Shown here: positions 8,430 to 16,516 of the stretch, piece by piece
How the letters are laid out: each line of letters starts with the position of its first letter
How positions within the stretch are numbered: position 1 is the stretch's first letter
DNA from: Candidatus Fluviicola riflensis
GTDB taxonomy: Bacteria; Bacteroidota; Bacteroidia; Flavobacteriales_D; Crocinitomicaceae
Length of the DNA stretch: 64,000 bases
Assembly: GCA_002243285.1 (NCBI GenBank)
Contig: CP022585.1
Span: 3,584,641 to 3,648,640 of the forward strand
Direction of reading: 5' to 3'
Notes under the pieces: model-generated
Database searches by the model: none
What the model saw: only the letters and a program-made list of their open reading frames with translations
Told to the model about the DNA's origin: nothing
Position numbers and translations under genes: made by a program

Positions 8430-11400
8430 CTAGCTTCCCTCCAACTCAACCTCCAGCTGCAACTCTTTAATCGCGTTGATCATTTTCACCGAAGGTTCTA
8501 TCTTCAGTTTGCGCGATGGCATCGTTACTTTGATATCGTCCAATACGTCGACTACAGTAAATTTCACCGAACATTTGCCTTCCGATTCCATGAACAGCGT
8601 TTCGAGTTTACCCATTAGCAATTGGTCCAATGACTTGATCGGGATCGTGATATTGAGCGTCGTTGAACGGGTTTCAAGCAGATTTTCGAGTTGCTCGATG
8701 TTGCTGATGGCAAATTCAATGGGTTTTAAACCGGTGATTTTGTCTTTGTACGGACCTTCCTGCACCTTGCCACGGATGGCAATGATGAGGTCTTTTTTCA
8801 TGAAACGGTCAAACTTGAGGTAGTTATCACCGAACAGGTACAACTTGGTTCCACCGGCATAATCCTCAATATTCATGATCCCGAATGGTTTTCCGGTCTT
8901 GGTAGTCAGATGTTGAATATCAGTAACAATTGCTGCAATCAGCAATTCACGGCCGTAGTATTCGGGAAGTTTGGTAAGCATTTCCACTTTTCCGCTGCAA
9001 AAAGCCTCTATTTCCAGGCGGAAATCGTCGAGCGGATGGCCTGAAATAAAAATCCCGACCACTTCTTTTTCGAAGTTGAGTTTCATCAGTGTCGGCCATT
9101 CTTCACACACCGGCACTTGTGGTTCGGGCATTTTGATATCCGACGATTCACCGAACATCGAAACCTGTGATGAATTCTCGTTTTCCTGCAAACTGGCACC
9201 AAAACGAACCGCATTTTCGAGGAATGTTCGTCCGTTTCCATCCGGATAAAAATACTGCGCACGGTGAATGTTGCTGAACGAGTCAAAACAACCGGCATAA
9301 GCCATACTTTCCATGGCTTTTTTGTTCACCAAACGCAAGTTGACTCTTTTCGTCATTTCGAAAATCGAAGAAAAAGGCCCGTTTTCAGCACGTTCCTGGA
9401 TGATACATTCCACGGGGCCGCTACCCAAACCTTTGATTCCACCTAAGCCGAAACGGATCGCTCCGGCGGTATTTACCGTAAACTCGTATGCAGATTCGTT
9501 CACATCCGGACCTAAAACGGCAACACCCATACGTCGGCATTCTTCCATGAAAAACGTTACCTGTGAAATATCATTGAGGTTATTACTCAATACCGCAGCC
9601 ATAAATTCGGCCGGATAATTGGCTTTTAAATAGGCCGTTTGGTAAGCAATCCATGCATAACACGTCGAGTGCGATTTGTTGAAGGCATAGGACGCAAATG
9701 CTTCCCAGTCTTTCCAGATTTTTTCCAAAACCACCGGATCATGGCCACGTTGTCCGCCTTGTTCCACAAACTGCGGTTTCATCTTATCCAGGATGTAACG
9801 CTGCTTTTTACCCATTGCTTTACGCAAAACATCGGCATCACCTTTCGAGAAACCGGCCAGTTTTTGCGACAACAACATTACCTGCTCCTGATAAACGGTA
9901 ATCCCGTAAGTTTCGGCAAGGAATTCTTCACAGGCATCCAAATCGTACTTGATTTCCTGTTCGCCGTTTTTCCGTTTTACGAAATCGGGAATGTATTCAA
10001 GCGGACCCGGACGATACAAGGCATTCATGGCGATCAGATCGGCAAAAACCGACGGCTTGAGCTCACGCATGTATTTTTGCATTCCGGGTGACTCGTATTG
10101 GAAGATTCCGACAGTTTCACCACGCTGGAATAACTCGTAAGTCGGCAAATCATCAATCGGGAACGTATCCGGATCGAGGTCGATATTGTGGCGCTTTTTG
10201 ACGTTTTTCACCGCGTCTTTGATAAGCGTCAATGTCTTCAAACCCAGGAAGTCCATTTTCAGCAACCCTGCCTCTTCAGCTACCGAGTTGTCGAATTGGG
10301 TACACCACATGGACGAATCTTTAGCCAGCGCCACCGGTACGAAATTGGTAATGTCGTCCGGCGTAATGATCACACCACAGGCGTGAATTCCTGTATTCCG
10401 GACCGAACCTTCAATACGTTGTGCCTGACGTAAAACTTCGGCACGTAAATCAAAACCGCGGGAAATGGAACGCAATTCCTGTACGTTCGCCATGTCAACG
10501 GCATTATTCAGTTTTTCGGCTATTTTAGGTTCTTCCCAGTTAAAAATGGCGTCGAGTGAAAAGTTATCCGGAATGAGCTTCGCCAGCATGTTCGTATCCA
10601 GCAAAGGCAGATTCAAAACACGTCCCGCATCGCGAATAGATGATTTCGCCGCCATTGTTCCATACGTAATGATCTGTGCTACCTGGTTGGAACCGTATTT
10701 ATTGATTACCCAGTCGATCACACGGCCGCGGCCTTCATCGTCGAAATCGATATCGATATCGGGCATCGACACACGGTCAGGATTCAGGAAACGCTCAAAG
10801 AGCAGATCATAAGCAATCGGGTCGACATTCGTGATCTGGATACAATAGGCGACGGCTGAACCTGCTGCCGAACCACGGCCCGGACCAACGGAAACACCCA
10901 TATCGCGCGCTGCCTGGCAAAAATCCTGAACAATCAGGAAGTAACCGGGATAACCGGTACGTGCAACCGTTTCCAGTTCAAAATCCAGTCGTTCACGAAT
11001 TTCATCGGTGATGACCGGATAACGTTTTTCGGCACCTTTATAGGTCAAATAGCGCAAATAGGCATTTTCACCACGTTTTCCGCCATCGGTCGCATCCAAC
11101 GGATCAACGAATTCTTCCGGAATATCAAAGGCAGGAAGCAATACTTCACGAGCCAGCGGATACGGTTCTATTTTCGCTAAAATTTCTCCTACCGATTCGA
11201 TTGCTTCGGGTAAATCAAGGAACAATTCCTTCATTTCCTCCGACGATTTGAAGTAGTATTGTTCGTTTTCGAGGCCAAACCGGAAATTACGGCCTTTTCC
11301 TTTCGGCGTAGCTACCTGAACACCATCGCGCACGCACAGGAGAATATCATGTGTATTAGCATCCTGTTCGGCGGCATAAAAAGTGTTATTGGTTGCAACC

Positions 11401-12812
11401 AGCGAAACTTCGTGTTTCTGAGCAAGTTTTATCAGAGACGCGTTTACACGATCTTCGTCTTCCTGGCCATGGCGCATGACTTCAACATATAAGTCAGAAC
11501 CGAATTGATTTTTCCACCACAACAGTGCTTCCTCGGCTTGTTTTTCACCTACATTGAGTAATAAATTCGGCACTTCACCCGACAAACCGCCTGTCAGTAC
11601 GATCAGATCTTCTTTGTATTGTTCCACGATTGTTTTGTCAATACGCGGAACGTAGTACATTCCTTCGGTATAGGCCAGCGAAGCCAGTTTCACGAGGTTA
11701 TGGTAACCGTTTTTATTTTTCGCAAGGAAAACAACCAGGTAACCGTTGTCTTTGTTTTGTTTGTCTTTTCTATCGCGGCACACATAAAGCTCACAACCGA
11801 TGATCGGCATTATTTCCTGCTGATCAAATAGTTCGCCTTTTTCTTCGGCTTCCGCTCTGTCGGCTTTGATTTGTTTATTGATTCCTGAGATGGCTTTTTC
11901 GAAATGAAAAGCGCCCATCATATTGGAAGTATCCGTAAGCGCTACCGCCGGCATTTTGTGCTGCATTGCCTGTTTGATGAGGCTTTTCACATCCATGGTC
12001 GATTGCAGGATCGTGAATTGGGTATGGTTGTGTAAGTGCACGAAAGGCGCGTTTTTGAGTCGTACACGCGCTGCTTCTCTGTCAATATCTCCGGCACTTG
12101 GCGCGACCACTTCTTTGAGTTTCGCGCTGGCTTCCTTGAGATTGATATGCACCAATCCGATCGGTTGGATCTGGCTTGGGTGAAGCGATTTGAATTTCTC
12201 AAAGAAATCAGGTTCTGCCTTTAATTCTTCAAGCGTAAATACCTCACGACGAACCAATTCGAAGAAACAACGCGTGGTTGCCTCAACGTCGGCAGTCGCA
12301 TTGTGGGCTTCACCAAACGGAACCTGGAATAAATATTCGTGTAACTCGGTAAGTGTCGGTAATTTAAATCGCCCACCGCGTCCACCGGGAAGTTTGGTCA
12401 GTCCTGCCGTAGTTTCGGTACAGGTATCGAGCACCGGTAACTCATGCAGGTTGGTTTCCACACCGCGACGCAGAAGTTCTGCGCCCATAATGTTGACATC
12501 GAATCCAACGTTTTGACCGACCACAAACTGCGAGCGGTTCAGCGCGTCTTTGAACTGCACCAAAACCTCATCCAAATCAGCTCCTTCCTGTGTTGCCAAA
12601 GCGGTTGAAATTCCATGAATTCGCTCAGCATCAAATGGAATATCATAACCATCCGGCCGGATCAAAAAATCCTTATTTTCCAGAAGATTACCGTCCGAAT
12701 CGTGCAATTGCCAGGCAATCTGAACTGCTCTCGGCCAATTGTCTAAATCGGTCAAAGGAGCATTCCAATCGCGTGGTAAACCCGTTGTTTCGGTATCAAA
12801 AATCAAGAACAT
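8430..12812 (-). CDS. dnaE: DNA polymerase III alpha subunit with fused N-terminal DEDDh proofreading exonuclease
   Basis: This 1460-residue replicative polymerase catalyses chromosomal DNA synthesis. Residues 1-190 form a DnaQ-like 3'-5' exonuclease with the full DEDDh set visible (D6, E8, D105, H170, D175). A PHP domain starts near residue 256 (HLHNHTQFT). The C-family polymerase palm carries the catalytic motif PDIDIDFDDEGRGR near residue 685, followed by fingers, the helix-hairpin-helix region and an OB fold near residues 1290-1360. The fused exonuclease is the known arrangement of Bacteroidota DnaE, so proofreading is built in. Its length fits that group, not the ~1160 residues of E. coli DnaE. 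The start at 12812 gives the canonical MFLIFDTETTGL. The gene stands alone between convergent and unrelated neighbours. Confidence 0.97.
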   Translation of the reverse strand: MFLIFDTETTGLPRDWNAPLTDLDNWPRAVQIAWQLHDSDGNLLENKDFLIRPDGYDIPFDAERIHGISTALATQEGADLDEVLVQFKDALNRSQFVVGQNVGFDVNIMGAELLRRGVETNLHELPVLDTCTETTAGLTKLPGGRGGRFKLPTLTELHEYLFQVPFGEAHNATADVEATTRCFFELVRREVFTLEELKAEPDFFEKFKSLHPSQIQPIGLVHINLKEASAKLKEVVAPSAGDIDREAARVRLKNAPFVHLHNHTQFTILQSTMDVKSLIKQAMQHKMPAVALTDTSNMMGAFHFEKAISGINKQIKADRAEAEEKGELFDQQEIMPIIGCELYVCRDRKDKQNKDNGYLVVFLAKNKNGYHNLVKLASLAYTEGMYYVPRIDKTIVEQYKEDLIVLTGGLSGEVPNLLLNVGEKQAEEALLWWKNQFGSDLYVEVMRHGQEDEDRVNASLIKLAQKHEVSLVATNNTFYAAEQDANTHDILLCVRDGVQVATPKGKGRNFRFGLENEQYYFKSSEEMKELFLDLPEAIESVGEILAKIEPYPLAREVLLPAFDIPEEFVDPLDATDGGKRGENAYLRYLTYKGAEKRYPVITDEIRERLDFELETVARTGYPGYFLIVQDFCQAARDMGVSVGPGRGSAAGSAVAYCIQITNVDPIAYDLLFERFLNPDRVSMPDIDIDFDDEGRGRVIDWVINKYGSNQVAQIITYGTMAAKSSIRDAGRVLNLPLLDTNMLAKLIPDNFSLDAIFNWEEPKIAEKLNNAVDMANVQELRSISRGFDLRAEVLRQAQRIEGSVRNTGIHACGVIITPDDITNFVPVALAKDSSMWCTQFDNSVAEEAGLLKMDFLGLKTLTLIKDAVKNVKKRHNIDLDPDTFPIDDLPTYELFQRGETVGIFQYESPGMQKYMRELKPSVFADLIAMNALYRPGPLEYIPDFVKRKNGEQEIKYDLDACEEFLAETYGITVYQEQVMLLSQKLAGFSKGDADVLRKAMGKKQRYILDKMKPQFVEQGGQRGHDPVVLEKIWKDWEAFASYAFNKSHSTCYAWIAYQTAYLKANYPAEFMAAVLSNNLNDISQVTFFMEECRRMGVAVLGPDVNESAYEFTVNTAGAIRFGLGGIKGLGSGPVECIIQERAENGPFSSIFEMTKRVNLRLVNKKAMESMAYAGCFDSFSNIHRAQYFYPDGNGRTFLENAVRFGASLQENENSSQVSMFGESSDIKMPEPQVPVCEEWPTLMKLNFEKEVVGIFISGHPLDDFRLEIEAFCSGKVEMLTKLPEYYGRELLIAAIVTDIQHLTTKTGKPFGIMNIEDYAGGTKLYLFGDNYLKFDRFMKKDLIIAIRGKVQEGPYKDKITGLKPIEFAISNIEQLENLLETRSTTLNITIPIKSLDQLLMGKLETLFMESEGKCSVKFTVVDVLDDIKVTMPSRKLKIEPSVKMINAIKELQLEVELEGS

Positions 12813-13177
12813 ATTTCAGGGCATTTTTGGGAGAATAAAGTTAGCGAAAACTGAGCATTTATCCGCATGAAGAATCAATGGATGTTGATAACCCGTTCGA
12901 ATTGTGGGGAAGTTCTCCGCAATCAAATATCGTAGCTTCGCCGATTCATCGCGAAGCTACCAGCAGAAACCTTCATTTTCAGGTACGCTTTCCCTTAATC
13001 AGTAAAATCCTACTGAAAAACACATATCCTATCGTTAATTTAGGAGCAACTTGATACCGAATTTATCCGTGGAAAATCCGTGACAAAAAACATTATTCAC
13101 CCAATAAATTGGATATAATGAAAAACAGGCGAACCTCGTTAAAAGTCCGCCTGCATCATTTCGGTGGTGTTATATCT
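12813..13177. other. 365-bp intergenic region upstream of dnaE
   Basis: I see no gene. It holds a 10-bp perfect hairpin at 12932-12960 (GTAGCTTCGC / GCGAAGCTAC, loop 9 nt) without a T-tract on either side, and the terminator of the DUF1573 gene at 13121-13153. A near-consensus TAACTTTA on the minus strand just upstream of dnaE could be its -7 element. Confidence 0.6.
13121..13153 (-). terminator. Terminator of the DUF1573 gene at 13178
   Basis: Read on the minus strand, CAGGCGGAC pairs with GTTCGCCTG (9 bp, one G-T) around a 10-nt loop, followed by five T residues. Confidence 0.85.
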
Positions 13178-13627
13178 TTAGTTTTTCGTCGGCGCGCCCG
13201 TTTCATTGACAGGTGTTCCGTCAGCCGGGGCCAATACATTTCCTTTGATCCGCAATACTTTCGTCGGTTCATTGACTGCATTCGAAGTAATGGTCACCGA
13301 TTTGTTGATCGGACCTGCGTTCTTAGTGTTATACTTCACTGTAATCACTCCTTTTTCTCCCGGTGCAATTGGCGTTTTCGGCCATTCAGGAACGGTACAT
13401 TGACATGAACCTTTTACATTCGCCAGGATTAACGGTTCTGATCCTTTATTGATAAATTCAAACGTACATTCGCCATTGGCGCCATTTTTAATGGTACCGT
13501 AATCGTGTACTTCTTTGGTAAATTCAATAATCGCTCCACCCTGCTGATTTACAGGTTGTGCAAAAAAGTTATTGGTTGAAGCAATGGTAACCAACGCCAG
13601 TATAAGTGTAAAAAAAGTTGCTTTCAT
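13178..13627 (-). CDS. DUF1573 secreted Ig-like protein, copy A
   Basis: The 149-residue protein has an N-terminal signal peptide of about 23 residues and a single DUF1573 (ASH-like, Ig-fold) domain. The domain shows the typical pattern HDYGTI, GECTFEFINKGSEPL, GSCQCTVPEWP and GVITVKYNT. The C-terminal ~90 residues are nearly the same as those of the protein at 14258-14701, so the two are recent paralogues. The molecular role of DUF1573 is unknown; a periplasmic or cell-surface location is expected. TACCTTTC, one mismatch from the -7 consensus, lies upstream, and a strong terminator follows. Confidence 0.85.
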   Translation of the reverse strand: MKATFFTLILALVTIASTNNFFAQPVNQQGGAIIEFTKEVHDYGTIKNGANGECTFEFINKGSEPLILANVKGSCQCTVPEWPKTPIAPGEKGVITVKYNTKNAGPINKSVTITSNAVNEPTKVLRIKGNVLAPADGTPVNETGAPTKN

Positions 13628-13706
13628 TATGTTTCGTTTTAATAATAGAAAGGTACGAAACAGATGATACGGAAGGGATTCTTTAACAGAATGTTAACCA
13701 CTCAAT

Positions 13707-13873
13707 TAATGTTGAATTTTGAATGCTTGATGTTGAATTGGAGTTTAGCTAAAATGAAAACTCGCCTAACAGACTATTGATTTTCGATAGGGTGAATTAA
13801 ACCTAAATTGGGAAGCCCCAATTAAAAATTCAATACCACGTCCGCCTTTGGCGTGATTAAGCATTCAACATTC
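13707..13873. repeat. Imperfect AT-rich palindromic intergenic element
   Basis: The gap between two DUF1573 genes is folded by inverted repeats. TTGAATGCTT near 13719-13728 pairs with AAGCATTCAA at 13859-13868, with further AT-rich matches inside, and a small inner hairpin lies around CCGCCTTTGGCG near 13841-13852. The ATGTTGAATGCTTGATG-type wording recurs at 30877-31085. Confidence 0.6.
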
Positions 13874-14251
13874 TTAGTCCTCGGTTGGAACTACAAACAC
13901 CTTAAACCTTAAGTATTCGGTTTTTTTCTTGGAATTGGTGTGAAGGATGATGGTTCTGTCTTGCTGGTAGTATTTTCCGTTGGTATCAAACTCAACGGTG
14001 ATCTCAGCGACATCGCCCGGTTTAATGGTTCCGGGAAGCGTCACTTTTGTACATGTACACGCCACATCGTAATCGGAAATGATAAGCGGAGCTTTACCTG
14101 TGTTACTGATCTCGAAGGTGTATTTGAGCTGGACACCTTCCTGGGTTTTGGGAAATTTATGTACCGGATGGTCACAAAAAAATTCCGCCGTTTGACCAAA
14201 GCCAAAGGCGGAATTTAAGACCAACAGTATAAAAGCTACTGTGAATTTCAT
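13874..14251 (-). CDS. DUF1573 secreted Ig-like protein, copy B (divergent)
   Basis: The 125-residue protein has a signal peptide (to about residue 20, AFGFGQ) and a DUF1573 domain with the same framework as its neighbours (TFEISNTGKAPLIISDYD, ACTCT, EITVEFDT). It is clearly more diverged than copies A and C. It starts 6 bp after copy C ends, so the two are co-transcribed. A palindromic repeat, not a gene, follows it. The function is unknown. Confidence 0.82.
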   Translation of the reverse strand: MKFTVAFILLVLNSAFGFGQTAEFFCDHPVHKFPKTQEGVQLKYTFEISNTGKAPLIISDYDVACTCTKVTLPGTIKPGDVAEITVEFDTNGKYYQQDRTIILHTNSKKKTEYLRFKVFVVPTED

Positions 14252-14257
14252 GTGTTC

Positions 14258-14701
14258 TTAGTTTGCAGACGGTGCACCTGTGTTGTTTACAGGACTTCCT
14301 TCAGCCGGAGCTGCAACATTACCTTTGATACGCAATACTTTCGTAGGCTCGTTTACAGCATTTGAAGTAATAGTAACCGATTTATTGATCGGACCTGCGT
14401 TTTTAGTATTGTACTTTACAGTGATTTTTTGTGTCACTCCCGGAGCAATTGGTTCTTTCGGCCATTCAGGAACAGTGCATCCGCATGAACCTTTTGCATT
14501 GGAAATAATCAACGGCTCGCTTCCTGTGTTCGTAAATTCAAACGTACAAGTTCCGTTACCACCGTTTTTAACGTTTCCGTAATCGTGAACGTCTTTCGCA
14601 AATTCGATTTTAGGGCCAGCCTGAACTTCCTGAGCGATCGCAGCGTTGAAACCGATTGAGGCTACAAACGCCAACATCATTGTAAAAAATATCTTTTTCA
14701 T
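14258..14701 (-). CDS. DUF1573 secreted Ig-like protein, copy C
   Basis: The start is set at the ATG at 14701 because the protein then opens with a clean signal peptide (MKKIFFTMMLAFVASIGF, cleaved after AIAQ). A frame 22 codons longer would run through the promoter. The 147-residue product carries one DUF1573 domain and is nearly identical in its C-terminal half to copy A (KYNTKNAGPINKSVTITSN shared). It heads a two-gene operon with copy B. A perfect -7 element TATATTTG lies 25 bp upstream. Confidence 0.85.
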   Translation of the reverse strand: MKKIFFTMMLAFVASIGFNAAIAQEVQAGPKIEFAKDVHDYGNVKNGGNGTCTFEFTNTGSEPLIISNAKGSCGCTVPEWPKEPIAPGVTQKITVKYNTKNAGPINKSVTITSNAVNEPTKVLRIKGNVAAPAEGSPVNNTGAPSAN

Positions 14702-14725
14702 TGTATGCAACATTAAGTGTTTGAT

Positions 14726-14733
14726 CAAATATA
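14726..14733 (-). promoter_or_regulatory. TATATTTG -7 element of the DUF1573 operon
   Basis: This matches TAnnTTTG on the minus strand, 24 bp before the ATG at 14701. Confidence 0.65.
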
Positions 14734-14771
14734 GAAGTATTCTTTCATAAAAGAAGCGCATTAACACATCG

Positions 14772-15314
14772 TTAACTATCTTTTAGTTGTAATTCGATGA
14801 GCTCGTCAAATGTTTTATCGATGTTATCAAGCCTGAACTGAACGTTTTCGCGCTCTTCTTTCGGAAGGTCCGGATTTTCCTTCAGAAGCATGGTATAGTA
14901 TTTATACACCAATTCTTTTTTGCGTGGAATGATAAACAGGTCGTAGGCAGAAGCCATACTTTGCAAGACCATTGGACGGTTTTTGTAATCCGGGTATTTA
15001 TTGATCAGGGTATCGGCATACAAAACCGCCAAACCGTGAAGTCCGTTACTTGACAGAATCACGTGCGCTTTGTCGAGGTATTTCGGCGCTTCTTTACTTT
15101 TCGGGTAATTCCGGTAAACTGCAAGACACTTCTCTGCGTAATCGATGGTTACTTCTCTGCTTCCGGATGGAACCAGGTTCCGTTTCAATGAATCTTCAAA
15201 CAAGGTTATTTCCTTTACAAGCGATTCTTTGGTAACAGCCTCATTTTTTTCGCCGCTGGAACATGCCGTGAGAACAGCAATCAGCCCCAACATTCCTATT
15301 ACAAGTGTTTTCAT
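14772..15314 (-). CDS. TPR-like lipoprotein
   Basis: A type II signal peptide (MKTLVIGMLGLIAVLTAC, lipobox LTAC) predicts a 180-residue lipoprotein. The rest is helical with pairs of helices resembling two to three TPR units (YAEKCLAVYRNYPKSKEAP, then ADTLINKYPDYKNRP), as in outer-membrane assembly or accessory lipoproteins. Its ATG overlaps the def stop codon by one base (TAATG), so it is translationally coupled to peptide deformylase. This neighbour relation is common in Flavobacteriales but does not define its function. Confidence 0.78.
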   Translation of the reverse strand: MKTLVIGMLGLIAVLTACSSGEKNEAVTKESLVKEITLFEDSLKRNLVPSGSREVTIDYAEKCLAVYRNYPKSKEAPKYLDKAHVILSSNGLHGLAVLYADTLINKYPDYKNRPMVLQSMASAYDLFIIPRKKELVYKYYTMLLKENPDLPKEERENVQFRLDNIDKTFDELIELQLKDS

Positions 15315-15910
15315 TATCTGCCTTTTTTGGTGTTTGGAAATTTCATTCGGTAATCGACTTCTACAATCCCTTGGGAAATATTAGCCAGACGCTTGGTGAG
15401 CAGTCGTTTTTTCAGCACCGACAAGTGATCGGTAAACAAAACGCCTTCGATATGATCGTATTCATGCTGAATGATCCGGGCTTTATAACCGTCAAATTCT
15501 TCTTCCTGCAACTGCCAGTTCTGGTCGAAATACGAAATCTTAATGCGTTCTTTGCGCATCACTTCTTCCCTGATTTTCGGGATACTGAGACAACCTTCGG
15601 CAAATCCCCATTCCTTGCCTGATTCTTCTTCAATGATCGGATTGATGAATACTTTTTTGAATCCTTCCATACCTGCAGCGCGCGGATCGGGCTCTTCTTC
15701 GTCCTCATCTTCGGCAAACGGACTTCCGTCAACCACAAACAACCGAATCGATTTTCCGATCTGCGGAGCGGCCAAACCAACCCCGGAGGCTTCATACATC
15801 GTTTCAAACATATCTGCTATCAACTGATCAAGGTTTGGGTAGTCCTTATCAATTTCTTCCGCTTCTTTTTTTAATACCGGATCGCCATAGGCAACAATGG
15901 GTAAAATCAT
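15314..15910 (-). CDS. def: Peptide deformylase
   Basis: The enzyme removes the N-formyl group from the initiator methionine of nascent proteins. All three family motifs are present: GVGLAAPQIG (Q50), EGCLSIP (metal ligand C107) and QHEYDH (H149, catalytic E150, H153). At 198 residues it is slightly longer than the usual ~170 because of an acidic insertion (EDEDEEEPD, residues 67-75) common in Bacteroidota. It lies between ruvX and a coupled lipoprotein gene, and has its own TAACTTTG -7 element 20 bp upstream. Confidence 0.96.
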   Translation of the reverse strand: MILPIVAYGDPVLKKEAEEIDKDYPNLDQLIADMFETMYEASGVGLAAPQIGKSIRLFVVDGSPFAEDEDEEEPDPRAAGMEGFKKVFINPIIEEESGKEWGFAEGCLSIPKIREEVMRKERIKISYFDQNWQLQEEEFDGYKARIIQHEYDHIEGVLFTDHLSVLKKRLLTKRLANISQGIVEVDYRMKFPNTKKGR

Positions 15911-15929
15911 TCGTAAACTTTTTAGAGTA

Positions 15930-15937
15930 CAAAGTTA
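15930..15937 (-). promoter_or_regulatory. TAACTTTG -7 element of def
   Basis: This matches TAnnTTTG on the minus strand, in the 56-bp gap between ruvX and def. Confidence 0.55.
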
Positions 15938-15966
15938 TAAAATCGTTCAACAGATTTTACAAATCC

Positions 15967-16383
15967 TTATTTCATGCGTGATTGAAGATAATCCTGCAGA
16001 ATAATCGTTGCGCTGATTTCGTCAATTAATCCTTTTTGCTGCCGGTCTTTTTTCTTCATTCCGCTTTGAGCAATCACAGCAGAAGCCATTTTCGAAGTGA
16101 ACCGCTCGTCTAATGAGGCTATTTTCACTAACGGGAATTCGCTCTGAAGGGTTTGTTTCAACAGGCGAACATTTTCAGTGATATGCGAATCAGACGTATC
16201 CAGACGCTTGGGTTCACCAATTACGATTTCTTCCAGTTTTTCGATCGCCACGAGCGTTTTCAGTTCAGCCATCAGTTGCTTGCTATCAACCGTTTTTAAA
16301 CCGAACGCAAAGATCTTCTGGTCATCTGAAATGGCCAGCCCTGTTCTTTTTAAACCAAAATCAATGGAGAGAATTTTACCCAT
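15967..16383 (-). CDS. ruvX: Putative pre-16S rRNA nuclease (YqgF/RuvX)
   Basis: The 138-residue protein has the YqgF RNase H-like fold: IDFGLKRTGLA (D7) at the N-terminus, the IVIGEPKRLDTS segment near residues 53-64, DERFTSKMA near 92-100 and a final DEISATIILQDYL with the C-terminal acidic residue. The family processes the 5' end of 16S rRNA and was earlier named as a Holliday junction resolvase. The ATG lies only 4 bp after a TATCTTTG -7 element, so the mRNA is probably leaderless. It heads the ruvX-def-lipoprotein cluster and is divergent from dapD. Confidence 0.92.
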   Translation of the reverse strand: MGKILSIDFGLKRTGLAISDDQKIFAFGLKTVDSKQLMAELKTLVAIEKLEEIVIGEPKRLDTSDSHITENVRLLKQTLQSEFPLVKIASLDERFTSKMASAVIAQSGMKKKDRQQKGLIDEISATIILQDYLQSRMK

Positions 16384-16387
16384 AGGG

Positions 16388-16395
16388 CAAAGATA
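16388..16395 (-). promoter_or_regulatory. TATCTTTG -7 element of ruvX
   Basis: A consensus -7 element whose last base is 4 bp from the ruvX ATG; a leaderless transcript is likely. Confidence 0.7.
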
Positions 16396-16491
16396 GCTGT
16401 ATTTAGGAATTGGGGAGCTAGGGAATTAGGGAACTGGGGATGGCACTTCTTAGTTCCCCAGTTCCCTCTAATCCTAGTTTCCCAAAACAGC

Positions 16492-16499
16492 TATCTTTG
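16492..16499 (+). promoter_or_regulatory. TATCTTTG -7 element of dapD
   Basis: A consensus -7 element 17 bp before the dapD ATG; it is the mirror copy of the ruvX promoter. Confidence 0.75.
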
Positions 16500-16516
16500 C
16501 CAAAAAAGAAATCCGT

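Larger units (their letters stand above)
16386..16502. repeat. 117-bp imperfect palindrome forming the ruvX/dapD divergent promoter region
   Basis: The ends are a perfect inverted repeat: GGCAAAGATAGCTGT at 16386-16400 and its complement at 16488-16502. Inside, the TAGGGAATTAGGGAACTGGGGA-like left arm (about 16413-16436) matches the right arm (about 16452-16478) with few mismatches. Each arm carries one outward-facing TATCTTTG promoter, so the palindrome spans the whole intergenic space. Confidence 0.8.

Noticed and set aside
8376..12838. Plus-strand frames across dnaE, up to 150 codons
   Set aside because: All lie inside a well-supported 1460-residue polymerase gene and have no family resemblance.
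12932..12960. 10-bp perfect hairpin upstream of dnaE as a terminator or regulatory RNA
   Set aside because: No T-tract on either strand and no conserved partner visible; kept only as a note in the intergenic entry.
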